A stretch of DNA of 64,000 nucleotides from Bacillota bacterium (GTDB lineage Bacteria; Bacillota; Clostridia; Christensenellales; CAG-138). Positions 8,900 through 17,396 of the stretch are shown here, piece after piece. The translations under genes were made by a program, and so were the position numbers. Positions within the stretch are counted from its first letter, which is position 1; each line of letters opens with the position of its first letter. The notes beneath the pieces were generated by a model. It was not told the origin of the DNA. It saw nothing but the letters and a program-made list of their open reading frames with translations, and did not search any database. The stretch is taken from positions 1-64,000 of the forward strand of contig JAEXEN010000030.1 in the NCBI GenBank assembly GCA_023400985.1. The letters run 5' to 3'.

Positions 8900-9589
8900 T
8901 TACCTCGCTATTTCAAACTTATAGCCTACGCCCCATACGGTTTTAAGCTGCCATGCTTCACGCTCGCCGAGCTTTTCACGGATGCGCTTGACGTGCACGT
9001 CAACGGTGCGCGAGTCGCCGAAGAAATCGAAACCCCATACCTGCTCCAGGAGCTGCTCGCGGGTAAATACCTTTCCGTCGCGCGAGGCAAGGAAGTAAAG
9101 AAGCTCGATCTCCTTGGGCGGCATATCGATCTGCTTGCCGTCGAGCACCACGGAGTAGTTTTCGAGCGATATGGTAAGGCCGTCGAGCACGATCGCCTTT
9201 TCCGCTTCCTGCACGGCGCTGCGCCTTAAGACGGCCTTGACGCGCGCGAGAAGCTCCTTCGCGTCAAACGGCTTTGCGATATAATCGTCCGCGCCGAGGT
9301 CGAGGCCCTGTATGCGGTCGTTGGTATCGCCCTTGGCGGTGAGCATGATGACGGGAACCTCGCTTTCTGCGCGGATCTTAGAAAGCACGCCCCATCCGTC
9401 AAGCCCGGGGAGCATCACGTCGAGCACGATAAGCACGGGGTTATAGTCCTTAAACGCCTGCAGCGCCGTATCGCCGCGCTCGCAGGTCTTCACCTCGTAC
9501 CCCGCTTTTTTGAGGTACAGCTCGATGATCGCCAGGATGTTCCTGTCGTCGTCGATGACCAAGATGGTATTTTTGTTATCCTTGTCCAT
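8900..9589 (-). CDS. OmpR/PhoB-family response regulator
   Basis: DNA-binding partner of the adjacent kinase. The start at MDKDNKNTILVIDDD is supported by AGGAGG five to six bases upstream; the longer in-frame extension lacks any receiver-domain homology. The 229-residue product has a receiver domain with acidic pocket IDDD, phospho-acceptor Asp57 (IVLDVMLPGLDG), the Thr/Lys signalling residues (LTAKG, KPFDAKELLARV), and a winged-helix effector domain (about 130-227) with SRTVDVHVKRIREKLG. Gene order regulator-kinase-protease suggests one transcript. Confidence 0.95.
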   Translation of the reverse strand: MDKDNKNTILVIDDDRNILAIIELYLKKAGYEVKTCERGDTALQAFKDYNPVLIVLDVMLPGLDGWGVLSKIRAESEVPVIMLTAKGDTNDRIQGLDLGADDYIAKPFDAKELLARVKAVLRRSAVQEAEKAIVLDGLTISLENYSVVLDGKQIDMPPKEIELLYFLASRDGKVFTREQLLEQVWGFDFFGDSRTVDVHVKRIREKLGEREAWQLKTVWGVGYKFEIAR

Positions 9590-9620
9590 ACCCGCCTCCT
9601 TCGCTAAAAAGCATCCTATA

Positions 9621-10055
9621 CTACCTTGTCTCCACTTCGACGCCGTTCTGCCTGAGGAGCGCCGTAGCGACGCCGTCCCCCTCGCGAAGCTTTCCCGAAA
9701 ACGTGCCGTCGTATATCGTCCCGCAGCCGCAGGAGGGGCTTTTCGCCTTGAGAACAGCTCGTTTTGCGCCGCACCCAAGCGCGGCCGCAAGCGTTTTTTG
9801 CGCGCCGAGCACGAATTCCCCCGTTACGTCGCGCCCGTCTTTGGCGACGACGCGGGCCTTCCCGCAAAGCACGTCCGCCCCCGTGCCGGATTCTATCTCA
9901 CTTGGGGCGCGCGGGGTTTTAAGCCCTCCCATCTCTTCAGGGCAAACGAGCACGGCCTCCCCGCGCTCATAGAGCGCCGCGATCTCATCGTTTCGCTTTG
10001 CCTTGCCGTCATAGCGGCAGGGCTTCCCCGCAAGGCACGCAGATACAATTATCAT
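9621..10055 (-). CDS. DUF523 family protein
   Basis: A 144-residue cytoplasmic protein matching the DUF523 family: N-terminal SACLAGKPCRYDG, central VCPEEMGGLKTPR, and C-terminal KSPSCGCGTIYDGTFSG. The conserved cysteines (Cys7, Cys13, the CPE motif, CGCG) suggest metal or iron-sulphur binding, but the biochemical role is not established. It sits 31 bases upstream of the response regulator in the same direction. A ribosome site AGGTGG precedes the ATG, and a short inverted repeat (TGAACA/TGTTCA near 10073-10093) lies just upstream. Confidence 0.9.
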   Translation of the reverse strand: MIIVSACLAGKPCRYDGKAKRNDEIAALYERGEAVLVCPEEMGGLKTPRAPSEIESGTGADVLCGKARVVAKDGRDVTGEFVLGAQKTLAAALGCGAKRAVLKAKSPSCGCGTIYDGTFSGKLREGDGVATALLRQNGVEVETR

Positions 10056-10102
10056 AACTTTACCACCTAAGTGTGAACAGAATTTGTATGTTCATAAAAT
10101 AT

Positions 10103-12454
10103 TCACGGTCTTATTTTTACGAAGGTGACACCCGCATCCCCTTCGCCGTAATTGCCGATACGGAAACCCGCGCTTCTGGGATGGTGCTTCAAATGCGCCT
10201 GTATACCCGCGCGTAGAGCGCCCGTGCCCTTGCCGTGGATGATGCCTACCTCGGTAAGCCCGGCCATGGCTGCGTCGTCCAAATACCTGTCAACAACAGG
10301 GATGGCGTCGTCCACCATCATGCCGCGTATATCGAGCTCCAAGCCCACGGCGCGGCTGAGGTTTTGTGTGAACTTCGCCGTAGCCCTGGAACTGCTTTGC
10401 TCCCCGATAAGCCGAAGGTCATTTAGCCGCGCGGTGAGCTTCATGATGCCCGCCTGCAATAAGACCTCGCCCCTCGCGTCGGGTACGGAGAGCACCGTCG
10501 CCTTTTGATCGAGGCTCACGATCTTCACCGTGTCGCCGATCTTCACGCTCTTGGGCGGCAATCCTTCGTCCGGCTTCTGCGGCGCTTCGAGCGGCTCGTG
10601 CAGACTTTCCTCCTGCGCGCGCAACGCGTCGCGCGTTTTTTGTATCTCGCGATCGGCGGCGCTCCTATCCACATCCTTGAGTGCGCGAAGCTCCGCGATG
10701 AGTCTTTCCGTTTCGCGCTTAGCCTCGGCTACGATGCGCTTGGCATCCTCGCGCGCTTTTGCTTGCAGGCGGCTCCGCTCGTCGAGAAGGCGTTTTTTCT
10801 CCTTTTCCGTCTCGTCGCGAAGCCTGTCGAGCTCCGCGCGCGCCTCCTGCGCGAGCTTCCTTTCCTCCTCGGCGATTTGGCGCTGCGACTGCGCGCTCGA
10901 GAGGATATCCTCAAATTTGATATCCTCGCTCTTCAGAAAGCCGCGTGCACCGTCGATGATGTGCTTACGTAGCCCCAGGCGCGCGGATATTTCAAACGCG
11001 TTCGACTTGCCCGGTATGCCGATATAGAGCCTGTAGGTAGGGCAAAGCCTGTCGATGTCGAACTCCATCGACGCGTTTTCCATGCCCTCGTGCGTAAGCG
11101 CGAACGCCTTGATCTCGCTGTAATGCGTGGTTGCGAGGCACACGGTCCTGCGGGCATGTATCTCCTCCAGAATGCTCATGGCGAGCGCCGCGCCCTCCAC
11201 GGGGTCGGTGCCCGCGCCGAGCTCGTCGAACAGGGCCAGCGAGCGGGCGTCGCACGCGTCCAAAATGGAAACGATGTTTTTCATGTGGGAGGAGAACGTG
11301 GAAAGCGACTGCTCGATAGATTGCTCGTCGCCGATATCCGCAAACACGTTTTCAAATACCGAGAGCTCCGAACCCTCGTTTGCGGGTATGAAAAGCCCCG
11401 CCTGCGCCATGAGCGAGAAAAGGCCTACGGTCTTTAACGTTACGGTCTTGCCGCCCGTATTGGGGCCGGTGATGATGAGCGTGCGAAACGTATCCCCGAG
11501 CCAAATATCGATGGGCACCACCGTGTCGCCTGGCAAAAGCGGATGCCTGCCGCGCACGATGCGGATGAAGCCGTCGGTGTTGAGCTTGGGCATGACGCCG
11601 TTCATGGCCCTTGACAGCGCGGCCTTTGCGAACACGAGGTCGATCTCGCCCAAAATGGCGAGATCCTCGGCGATGTCGTCGGCGTAGGGCTCCACCATGG
11701 CGGTGAGCTCCGCCAAAATGCGCTCGATTTCCGCCTTTTCCTCAGCGGTGAGCTTTTTTAGCCCGTTGCCGAGCTCCACCACGGCGCTTGGCTCTATAAA
11801 AAGCGTTGCACCGCTGCCCGATTGGTCGTGGATAAGCCCCGGCACCTGCTGGCGGTATTCCTGTTTTACGGGTATCACATAGCGGCCGTTTCGTATGGTG
11901 ACAAGCGGCTCCTGCAAATATTTTTGATAGGTCGCGGAGCGGATCATGGCGTTGAGCTTTTCGCGCACCTTCTCGTTGGCGGCGCGCATGGCGCGGCGGA
12001 TGCGGCTCAATTCCGGCGACGCTCCGTCGAACATTTCATCCTCGTTGAGAATGCAGCGGCTGATCTCCTCCTCGATGCTCCGGTGCGTCTGAATGCCGCC
12101 CGCGAGGTTCGATAAAAGCCCCCCCTGCTCCGTCACGAGCTGCTCGCGGGCCACGCGCGAGGCGCGCAGGCATTGCACGATGCCGAGAAGCTCCGAGGGG
12201 CTCAAAAAGAGCGCGGCGTGCATACGCTTGAGCGTGACGCGCATATCGGGAAACGGATCGACGGGCGAATGGCCCTTGCTGAATAGAAACGTTTCCGCCT
12301 CGCCCGTGAGGGAAAGCATGTTTTGCACCTCGCCGAAACGCGGCGATGGCTTGAGTTCCGCCGCGAGTTCCTTCCCCACGTCGCTTGCGGCGCGGAGGGA
12401 AAGCATAGCTACGATCTTATCGAATTCCAGGGTTTTGAATGCTTTTTCCTGCAT
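10103..12454 (-). CDS. mutS2: MutS2 endonuclease / ribosome rescue ATPase
   Basis: 783-residue MutS2. The ABC-type MutS ATPase core shows Walker A ITGPNTGGKTVTLKTVG and Walker B LALFDELGAGTDPVEGAALA. A long charged coiled coil (about residues 510-620) follows, then a KOW-like segment (VKIGDTVKIVSL) and a C-terminal Smr domain with LDIRGMM and HGKGTGALRAGI. MutS2 is known for splitting collided ribosomes and for anti-recombination. The ATG was chosen because GGAG lies six bases upstream; a TTG four codons earlier overlaps that site. It follows the U32 gene by 27 bases, in the common order zapA-U32-mutS2. Confidence 0.97.
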   Translation of the reverse strand: MQEKAFKTLEFDKIVAMLSLRAASDVGKELAAELKPSPRFGEVQNMLSLTGEAETFLFSKGHSPVDPFPDMRVTLKRMHAALFLSPSELLGIVQCLRASRVAREQLVTEQGGLLSNLAGGIQTHRSIEEEISRCILNEDEMFDGASPELSRIRRAMRAANEKVREKLNAMIRSATYQKYLQEPLVTIRNGRYVIPVKQEYRQQVPGLIHDQSGSGATLFIEPSAVVELGNGLKKLTAEEKAEIERILAELTAMVEPYADDIAEDLAILGEIDLVFAKAALSRAMNGVMPKLNTDGFIRIVRGRHPLLPGDTVVPIDIWLGDTFRTLIITGPNTGGKTVTLKTVGLFSLMAQAGLFIPANEGSELSVFENVFADIGDEQSIEQSLSTFSSHMKNIVSILDACDARSLALFDELGAGTDPVEGAALAMSILEEIHARRTVCLATTHYSEIKAFALTHEGMENASMEFDIDRLCPTYRLYIGIPGKSNAFEISARLGLRKHIIDGARGFLKSEDIKFEDILSSAQSQRQIAEEERKLAQEARAELDRLRDETEKEKKRLLDERSRLQAKAREDAKRIVAEAKRETERLIAELRALKDVDRSAADREIQKTRDALRAQEESLHEPLEAPQKPDEGLPPKSVKIGDTVKIVSLDQKATVLSVPDARGEVLLQAGIMKLTARLNDLRLIGEQSSSRATAKFTQNLSRAVGLELDIRGMMVDDAIPVVDRYLDDAAMAGLTEVGIIHGKGTGALRAGIQAHLKHHPRSAGFRIGNYGEGDAGVTFVKIRP

Positions 12455-12481
12455 AAGAAACTCCAATTACAGTTAAGTTGA

Positions 12482-14572
12482 TTATTCGACGGGCCGCGAG
12501 AAATGCCCGCGCGTCGCTCCCTTCACGGGCCCGACTCGGCCGCCTTTAAGCGCCGTTTTCGCGGCTTCGACGCGTTCTCCCACCGTTTCCGGTCTTTCGC
12601 CGTAAAACGAAAGCAATACGGCCTCCGGTTCTGGAAGGCTCCCGACCAGGTCCGTGATATCCGTCACGTCGCAGTTGAGCATGCGCACGAGGCAGCCGTT
12701 TTGCTGGATGACGGGGCTTAACAAAAACACGCGGCCCTCGCCGTCCGTCATCGTCATTTCGCCTTTTTTACACGCGGTGCAGCCGATGTGTTCGCGCACG
12801 GGGCAGTGATGTAGCTGCATCAGCTCCGCCCTGCCGTAAAGAAGCACCGCGCCGCCTGCGCTATCAAGTATATCACGCATCTGAGGCCTTGTCAGTTCCT
12901 GAGAAAGCGTTACGCGATCGAAGCCAAGCGCGTACAGCGCCCGCACCGTATGCGAATTCGTGGCGTTGAGCGCGGGGCCCGCAAGCTTCAAAGGAAGTTC
13001 TTTGATAAGCTCGATCTGCGACACATGCTGCGCCATCGCGCCGTCCAATAAACCGCTCTTTACAAGGCGCGCCGCCTTTTCGTGCTCGGCGCGCGGTATC
13101 ATAACCGCGGGGAGCGCGAGAAGGAGCTTTGCGTTTTTTCGTACGTCCTGCAGTTCTTCAAGCGCGCTTAAAGCGGCCTCACCATAGCTTTCCGGCTCGA
13201 AAAGTATTTCGTCCGCACCGGAAAGAAGCGCCGTGCGCGCCTGTTCGGCGGACTTTACCTTAGCGCTTACGGCGGACTTGCCGTTGCCGCGCGAAAGCTT
13301 TACGGGTTCAAGTTCGATGGGCGCCGTTTCCCGCAAAGCGGTGAGAGCTTTCTCCATCTTCGCGCAGGCACCACGCCGCAGAGCGTTGATCGAGGAGACC
13401 GGCAGATAGGCGTTTAAATCCGCATCCGTTTCGCATTGCGTACAGGCGAACGCCGTGGAGCCGAGCTTTATAAGCTGCTCAATAAGCCGCGCTTCGTCCA
13501 TGGGTTTTTGCGCGGGCTCCGGCACCTCGCCCGTTACCGATACTTCCGTTTCGCCGCAGCGCATGGTAAGCCGTACCGGCTCGCCCATGCGTATTCGGAG
13601 CAAGAACGACGCCTCGCGTCTTCTTTCCTCTTTCGCACAGGTATCGCGAAGAGCGCTCAATAAGCTTTCGGGGGGCTCCGACCGCGCCGCGCGCGCATCT
13701 GTCGCGCCGCCGTCTCCGAAGTAATAGCCTGTCCGTATGCCGCCGCGGTTGAATACACGAAGCATTTGTTCGGTCTTTTCGGCAACCGTATCCGCATCCG
13801 CACCGTCGAGCGCCATGCGGTACGCGCGGGTGACCGCCGCCACATACTCCGCGCGCTTCATGCGGCCCTCGATCTTTATGCAGGCGACGCCCGCTTCATT
13901 TAGCTCCCTCAGATGCCCGATCATGCAAAGGTCGCTGAGGCTTAAGTGATAGTCGTTTTCACTGGGGCGTCCGCCGACGCGTATCCTTTTGCGGCAGGGC
14001 TGCGCGCAGGTGCCGCGGTTGCCGCTTCTTTCCCCCGCCATGGAGGAAAACAGGCATCCGCCTGAGAAGCTCATGCACATGGCCCCGTGCACGAATGTCT
14101 CCACCTCGATGCCGCCTTCTTCCACGATGCCGCGTATTTCAGCAAGCGGTACCTCCCGCGCGAGCACCGCGCGGGAAGCGCCCAGGCGCTTTACCGTGCG
14201 TGCGCCTTCGATATCATGTACGCCCATCTGGGTGCTCGCGTGTACGTTAAGCTCAGGCAGATGCTCTCTTAGAAGCGAAAGAAGCCCCATGTCCTGCACG
14301 ATCACCGCGTCCGCGCCGCAGGTATAGATCTCGCGGGCAAACGAGAGCGCCGCTTCCATTTCTTTATCGAGGAGGAGCGTGTTGAGCGTGATATAGGTTT
14401 TTACGTTTCGTATACGGCAGTAATTGATGGCCTCGCGGAGCGCCGCACCCGAAAAGTTGGCGGCGTTTTTCCGCGCATTGAAAAGCCCGCCGCCAAAATA
14501 TACGGCGTCCGCACCGTTTTGCACCGCGGCGACGAGGCTCTCGCGGCTGCCCGCGGGGGATAGTAGTTCCAT
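12482..14572 (-). CDS. U32 family (collagenase-like) protein, probable RNA hydroxylation factor
   Basis: A 696-residue U32-family protein. The N-terminal beta-barrel region begins ELLSPAGSRESLVAAVQNGADAVYFGG, and the family signature VETFVHGAMCMSFSGGCLFS with downstream NRGTCAQPCR cysteines lies near residues 155-195. The cysteines Cys165-region, Cys172-region, Cys187-region and a further one near residue 232 fit the iron-sulphur-type cysteine set of this family. The second half is the DUF3656-type extension found in long members. Relatives RlhA and TrhP hydroxylate rRNA or tRNA, so an RNA modification role is more likely than proteolysis; the exact target is not predictable. Confidence 0.88.
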   Translation of the reverse strand: MELLSPAGSRESLVAAVQNGADAVYFGGGLFNARKNAANFSGAALREAINYCRIRNVKTYITLNTLLLDKEMEAALSFAREIYTCGADAVIVQDMGLLSLLREHLPELNVHASTQMGVHDIEGARTVKRLGASRAVLAREVPLAEIRGIVEEGGIEVETFVHGAMCMSFSGGCLFSSMAGERSGNRGTCAQPCRKRIRVGGRPSENDYHLSLSDLCMIGHLRELNEAGVACIKIEGRMKRAEYVAAVTRAYRMALDGADADTVAEKTEQMLRVFNRGGIRTGYYFGDGGATDARAARSEPPESLLSALRDTCAKEERRREASFLLRIRMGEPVRLTMRCGETEVSVTGEVPEPAQKPMDEARLIEQLIKLGSTAFACTQCETDADLNAYLPVSSINALRRGACAKMEKALTALRETAPIELEPVKLSRGNGKSAVSAKVKSAEQARTALLSGADEILFEPESYGEAALSALEELQDVRKNAKLLLALPAVMIPRAEHEKAARLVKSGLLDGAMAQHVSQIELIKELPLKLAGPALNATNSHTVRALYALGFDRVTLSQELTRPQMRDILDSAGGAVLLYGRAELMQLHHCPVREHIGCTACKKGEMTMTDGEGRVFLLSPVIQQNGCLVRMLNCDVTDITDLVGSLPEPEAVLLSFYGERPETVGERVEAAKTALKGGRVGPVKGATRGHFSRPVE

Positions 14573-14634
14573 AGCATTTCACCCTTGGGCCGTCCATAGA
14601 CCCCAACAACGGGTCGTCCGGAAGCCGGCCCTAC

Positions 14635-14672
14635 AAAAAAGCGGTCAGGAACAAAACTGCTCCAAACCGCTT
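14635..14672 (-). terminator. intrinsic terminator after zapA
   Basis: On the minus strand, AAGCGGTTTGGA pairs imperfectly with TCCTGACCGCTT and is followed by a run of six T. It lies between the zapA stop and the U32 gene. A short GC-rich block resembling the dispersed repeats near 5.1 kb sits next to it (about 14590-14634). Confidence 0.8.
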
Positions 14673-14695
14673 CCTAAAAAGCCCGTAATTTGCGC

Positions 14696-15013
14696 CTATT
14701 TGACGGTGCTAGGCTGCTTCGCCTCGAACGGGCGTTTGACGGGCGCCACGTTTTGACGCGGCAGCTCACGCAGCTGCGCGATACGAGAATCGAGCGCGTC
14801 ATACTCGGCGCGCAAGTGATGCAACTCGTCGGCCACGTTCAAGGAGGCAAGCACCAGGCAGTTTACTGTGCTCAGGTTTGGATAGGCGGACTGGATCTCA
14901 TCGAACTTCCTGTCCACATATTTGGCGAGCATCTGCATATAATCTTCGCTTTCGGAGCCGGAGAGCTTGAGCTCCATCCCCGCTACACGAACCACGGTAC
15001 GAGTCTTGTCCAT
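14696..15013 (-). CDS. zapA: cell division protein ZapA
   Basis: Small cytoplasmic protein that bundles FtsZ filaments. The 105-residue product has the ZapA N-terminal domain (RTVVRVAGMELKLSGSESEDYMQMLAKYVD) followed by a helical coiled coil (about 45-85) and a Pro/Lys-rich tail. ATG at MDKTRT is chosen because GAGGTG lies six bases upstream; a GTG three codons earlier overlaps it. The gene has a near-consensus promoter immediately upstream and its own terminator downstream, so it is probably transcribed mainly alone. Confidence 0.93.
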   Translation of the reverse strand: MDKTRTVVRVAGMELKLSGSESEDYMQMLAKYVDRKFDEIQSAYPNLSTVNCLVLASLNVADELHHLRAEYDALDSRIAQLRELPRQNVAPVKRPFEAKQPSTVK

Positions 15014-15051
15014 CCTGCGCACCTCAATACATATTGTATATTTTGGTTAGA

Positions 15052-15080
15052 ATTATACAACGTGTTGTGCTTTTTTTCAA
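15052..15080 (-). promoter_or_regulatory. sigma-A-type promoter of zapA
   Basis: On the minus strand TTGAAA and TATAAT are separated by exactly 17 bases, one of the best housekeeping promoter matches in the window. It lies 39 bases upstream of the zapA start. The surrounding 160-base spacer (15014-15177) is AT-rich and holds no other obvious element. Confidence 0.85.
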
Positions 15081-15177
15081 GTACATACCGCATATTTTCT
15101 CATATTTCGCTTCAATTTTATGGGTTCTGCGGCCAAAACGGGGTGAAGCGGCTGAACTTCGATCGGATTTTCGTAAT

Positions 15178-15816
15178 TTATTGCTCCGAAACGGACGCGG
15201 TCACGACAAGCAAGTTGCCGTCGTCCTTGTAGTGAAAGATATCCACACCGATATCGTCCCATGCTATGCTTCTGCTTTTCCCGTCGGAGATCGTAGAATT
15301 GAGCGCAAACAAAAAGGCTTCGCTCCCGGCCGGCGTGACCGAGCCGTTTTCATCAAGCGCCGCAAGAAGCTCCGCCGCCTCTTTTACGATCCAAACCTTC
15401 TGCGCTTCTACCTCCGCCGTAAGCTTTTCGTAATACAGAGCGTCGAGCGTCGACGCGTTTTCCTTAAGCGTTTCCGGCGCTTTTAAAAGCTCCGCCGAAA
15501 GCACGAATTCATTTACGCCGTATTCCGATAAAGCAAGCGTAAGCGTGCCCTCCGCATCCTCCCCGCTAAGAAGATAAATTTGTGAGCCGTCCGCTTCCTC
15601 GGATAATGTATAATAGCTCTTCCCGCCCACAAAATCGTCCGTCTGCGCAAGCTTTGGCGCAGGCGAGGGCAGCGCGGTCTCTTTCGCGGCCGCGGCACTT
15701 TCGGGCGAGGTCTTTCCCGTAAAAAAATAGAGCGCCGCGCACAAAAGCACCATCGCGCCGGTAAAAATACCCGCGCTCAGCTTCTGCATGGCCTGCTTAT
15801 CCGGTTTTTCACGCAT
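15178..15816 (-). CDS. membrane-anchored extracytoplasmic protein, unknown
   Basis: A 212-residue protein with a short basic head, one membrane helix (about 13-33), an Ala/Pro-rich linker and an extracytoplasmic alpha/beta domain. No cysteine lipobox is present, so it is a signal-anchor rather than a lipoprotein. No family was recognised. Its ATG overlaps the rluD stop (ATGA), so it is translated from the lspA-rluD transcript. The repeated acidic segments (SEEADGSQIYLLSGEDAEG) give no functional hint. Confidence 0.6.
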   Translation of the reverse strand: MREKPDKQAMQKLSAGIFTGAMVLLCAALYFFTGKTSPESAAAAKETALPSPAPKLAQTDDFVGGKSYYTLSEEADGSQIYLLSGEDAEGTLTLALSEYGVNEFVLSAELLKAPETLKENASTLDALYYEKLTAEVEAQKVWIVKEAAELLAALDENGSVTPAGSEAFLFALNSTISDGKSRSIAWDDIGVDIFHYKDDGNLLVVTASVSEQ

Positions 15817-16811
15817 CAGGTCAGCTCCTTAAACGCGTTTTGCGGTATTTCATCAAGCCCTTCCTCATTGAGCCGCCCCGCGCGCTTGAGCGCATCGCGG
15901 AACCATTGCGGAACGGGCGCGTAAAATGAAAGCGTTTCTTTGGTGGAGGGGTGTTCGAGCGTGAGTTTCGCCGCATGCAGCGCCTGCCCGTCCAGTTTAA
16001 GTTTCGGCTTCTCGGGGCCATACACGGTATCCCCCGCGACAGGGTGTTTTATATACGCCATGTGTACGCGTATCTGGTGCGTCCTGCCCGTTTCGAGCGC
16101 CAACGCGAGGAGCGTGAACGCGCCGTAGCGCTCGAGCACGCGCCAATGCGTTTTGGCCTCGCGGCCGTCACGCACGACCGCCATGCGCTTGCGGTCGGTC
16201 TTATGCCTGCCGACGGGCTCGTTTACGGTACCCGCGTCCTCTTTGATATTGCCCTCCACGAGCGCCAGATAGAAGCGCCTCGCGGTGTGGAGTTTGATCT
16301 GCTCGGAAAGCGCGCGGTGAGCCATATCATTTTTTGCAACGACGATGAGCCCCGAAGTAAGCTTATCGATCCTGTGGACGATACCCGGCCGAAGCTCGCC
16401 GCCGATGCCGCTCAAGTCCTTCAGCCTAAACATCAGCGCGTTGACGAGCGTGCCGCTCTCGTTCCCCGGCGCGGGATGCACCACCATGCCCTTTTCCTTG
16501 TTGATGACAGCGATGTCCGCGTCCTCATACACGATGTCGATGGGGATATCTTCGGCCTTAAGTTCCGTTACGCGCGGCGGCGGAAAGGATATCTCCACGC
16601 GGTCGCCCGCCTTGAGCCTCGCGTTCGCCCTTTGGGGCTTTCCGTTTACATGCACAAGCCCGTCCGCGATGAGCTTTTGGACGAGGGAGCGCGATGCCTC
16701 CGTGTTTTGCGCCGCAAACACGTCGAGCCGCTCGCCGCCCTGCGCGGTGCAGCTGAACGCCTCGTTTGGCTCGGCCTCTTCTCCCCACAAAAGCCCGCCG
16801 GTATCCTTCAA
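15816..16811 (-). CDS. rluD: RluD-family 23S rRNA pseudouridine synthase
   Basis: Converts uridine to pseudouridine in large-subunit rRNA. The 331-residue protein has an S4 RNA-binding domain (about 22-75, RLDVFAAQNTEASRSLVQKLI) and an RluA/RluD catalytic domain with the active-site motif HRIDKLTSG (catalytic Asp149; the usual Leu is Ile) and downstream GRTHQIRVHMAYIKHPVAGD. It overlaps lspA by four bases, the very common lspA-rluD pairing of Bacillota. Confidence 0.95.
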   Translation of the reverse strand: MKDTGGLLWGEEAEPNEAFSCTAQGGERLDVFAAQNTEASRSLVQKLIADGLVHVNGKPQRANARLKAGDRVEISFPPPRVTELKAEDIPIDIVYEDADIAVINKEKGMVVHPAPGNESGTLVNALMFRLKDLSGIGGELRPGIVHRIDKLTSGLIVVAKNDMAHRALSEQIKLHTARRFYLALVEGNIKEDAGTVNEPVGRHKTDRKRMAVVRDGREAKTHWRVLERYGAFTLLALALETGRTHQIRVHMAYIKHPVAGDTVYGPEKPKLKLDGQALHAAKLTLEHPSTKETLSFYAPVPQWFRDALKRAGRLNEEGLDEIPQNAFKELT

Positions 16812-17332
16812 GGTTTGTCCTCCGTATTTTCCCCGTCTCCCGTCCCCGCATTACTGGGCTTCGGCTCGTCCTGCAAATACTTTTTGCCCTTATAAAACAG
16901 CAGGTCGAAGATCAAAAGCACGGTGCCCACCGTGACCGCGCTGTCGGCCACGTTGAATATGGCGAAATTGACGAGCACAAACGAAAACATATCGCGCACA
17001 TAGGTAAGGAGCACGCGGTCGATGAGGTTCCCCAATGCCCCCGCGAGAATGAGCGAGAGCGACACGCGCATGAGCATATGAAGGCCCTTGCGTTTTTTGA
17101 TGAGCCAATAAGCGATGGCCGCGCATGCAAGTACCGTTACCACGATAAAAAGCCAGCGTGCGTTTTGCAGCATACCGAACGCCGCGCCGCGATTTTCCGT
17201 ATAGGTAAGGTGAAAAACATCCTTCCAAAGCGGATAGGTATTGCCGGGAAGCGTTGTGAGCCAATTTGCGCAAATAGCCTTGAACGCCTGATCGAGCGCG
17301 ATAAGAACGGCGATGATGATGATTTCGAGCAT
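16808..17332 (-). CDS. lspA: lipoprotein signal peptidase (signal peptidase II)
   Basis: Membrane aspartyl protease that cleaves signal peptides of lipoproteins. The 174-residue protein has four predicted membrane helices and the two catalytic aspartates in GNLIDRV (Asp105) and FNVADSAVTVG (Asp130), plus the conserved TENRGAAFG. The C-terminal tail (about 150-174) is short and charged. It would process the many lipoproteins encoded in this window. GGAGGG lies three bases before the ATG. Confidence 0.97.
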   Translation of the reverse strand: MLEIIIIAVLIALDQAFKAICANWLTTLPGNTYPLWKDVFHLTYTENRGAAFGMLQNARWLFIVVTVLACAAIAYWLIKKRKGLHMLMRVSLSLILAGALGNLIDRVLLTYVRDMFSFVLVNFAIFNVADSAVTVGTVLLIFDLLFYKGKKYLQDEPKPSNAGTGDGENTEDKP

Positions 17333-17396
17333 GTTCCCTCCAAAGGTTTGTTAAGGCAGATGCCGTACGTTTCATTTCTTCATGAGTATATCATGC

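Noticed and set aside
12482..14572. Secreted collagenase as the role of the U32 protein
   Set aside because: No signal peptide is present, and neighbours (zapA, mutS2) and cysteine pattern fit the RNA-hydroxylation branch of the U32 family better.
15951..16895. 314-codon plus-strand frame opposite rluD
   Set aside because: Antisense shadow; composition is Arg/His-rich and rluD has all its catalytic motifs.
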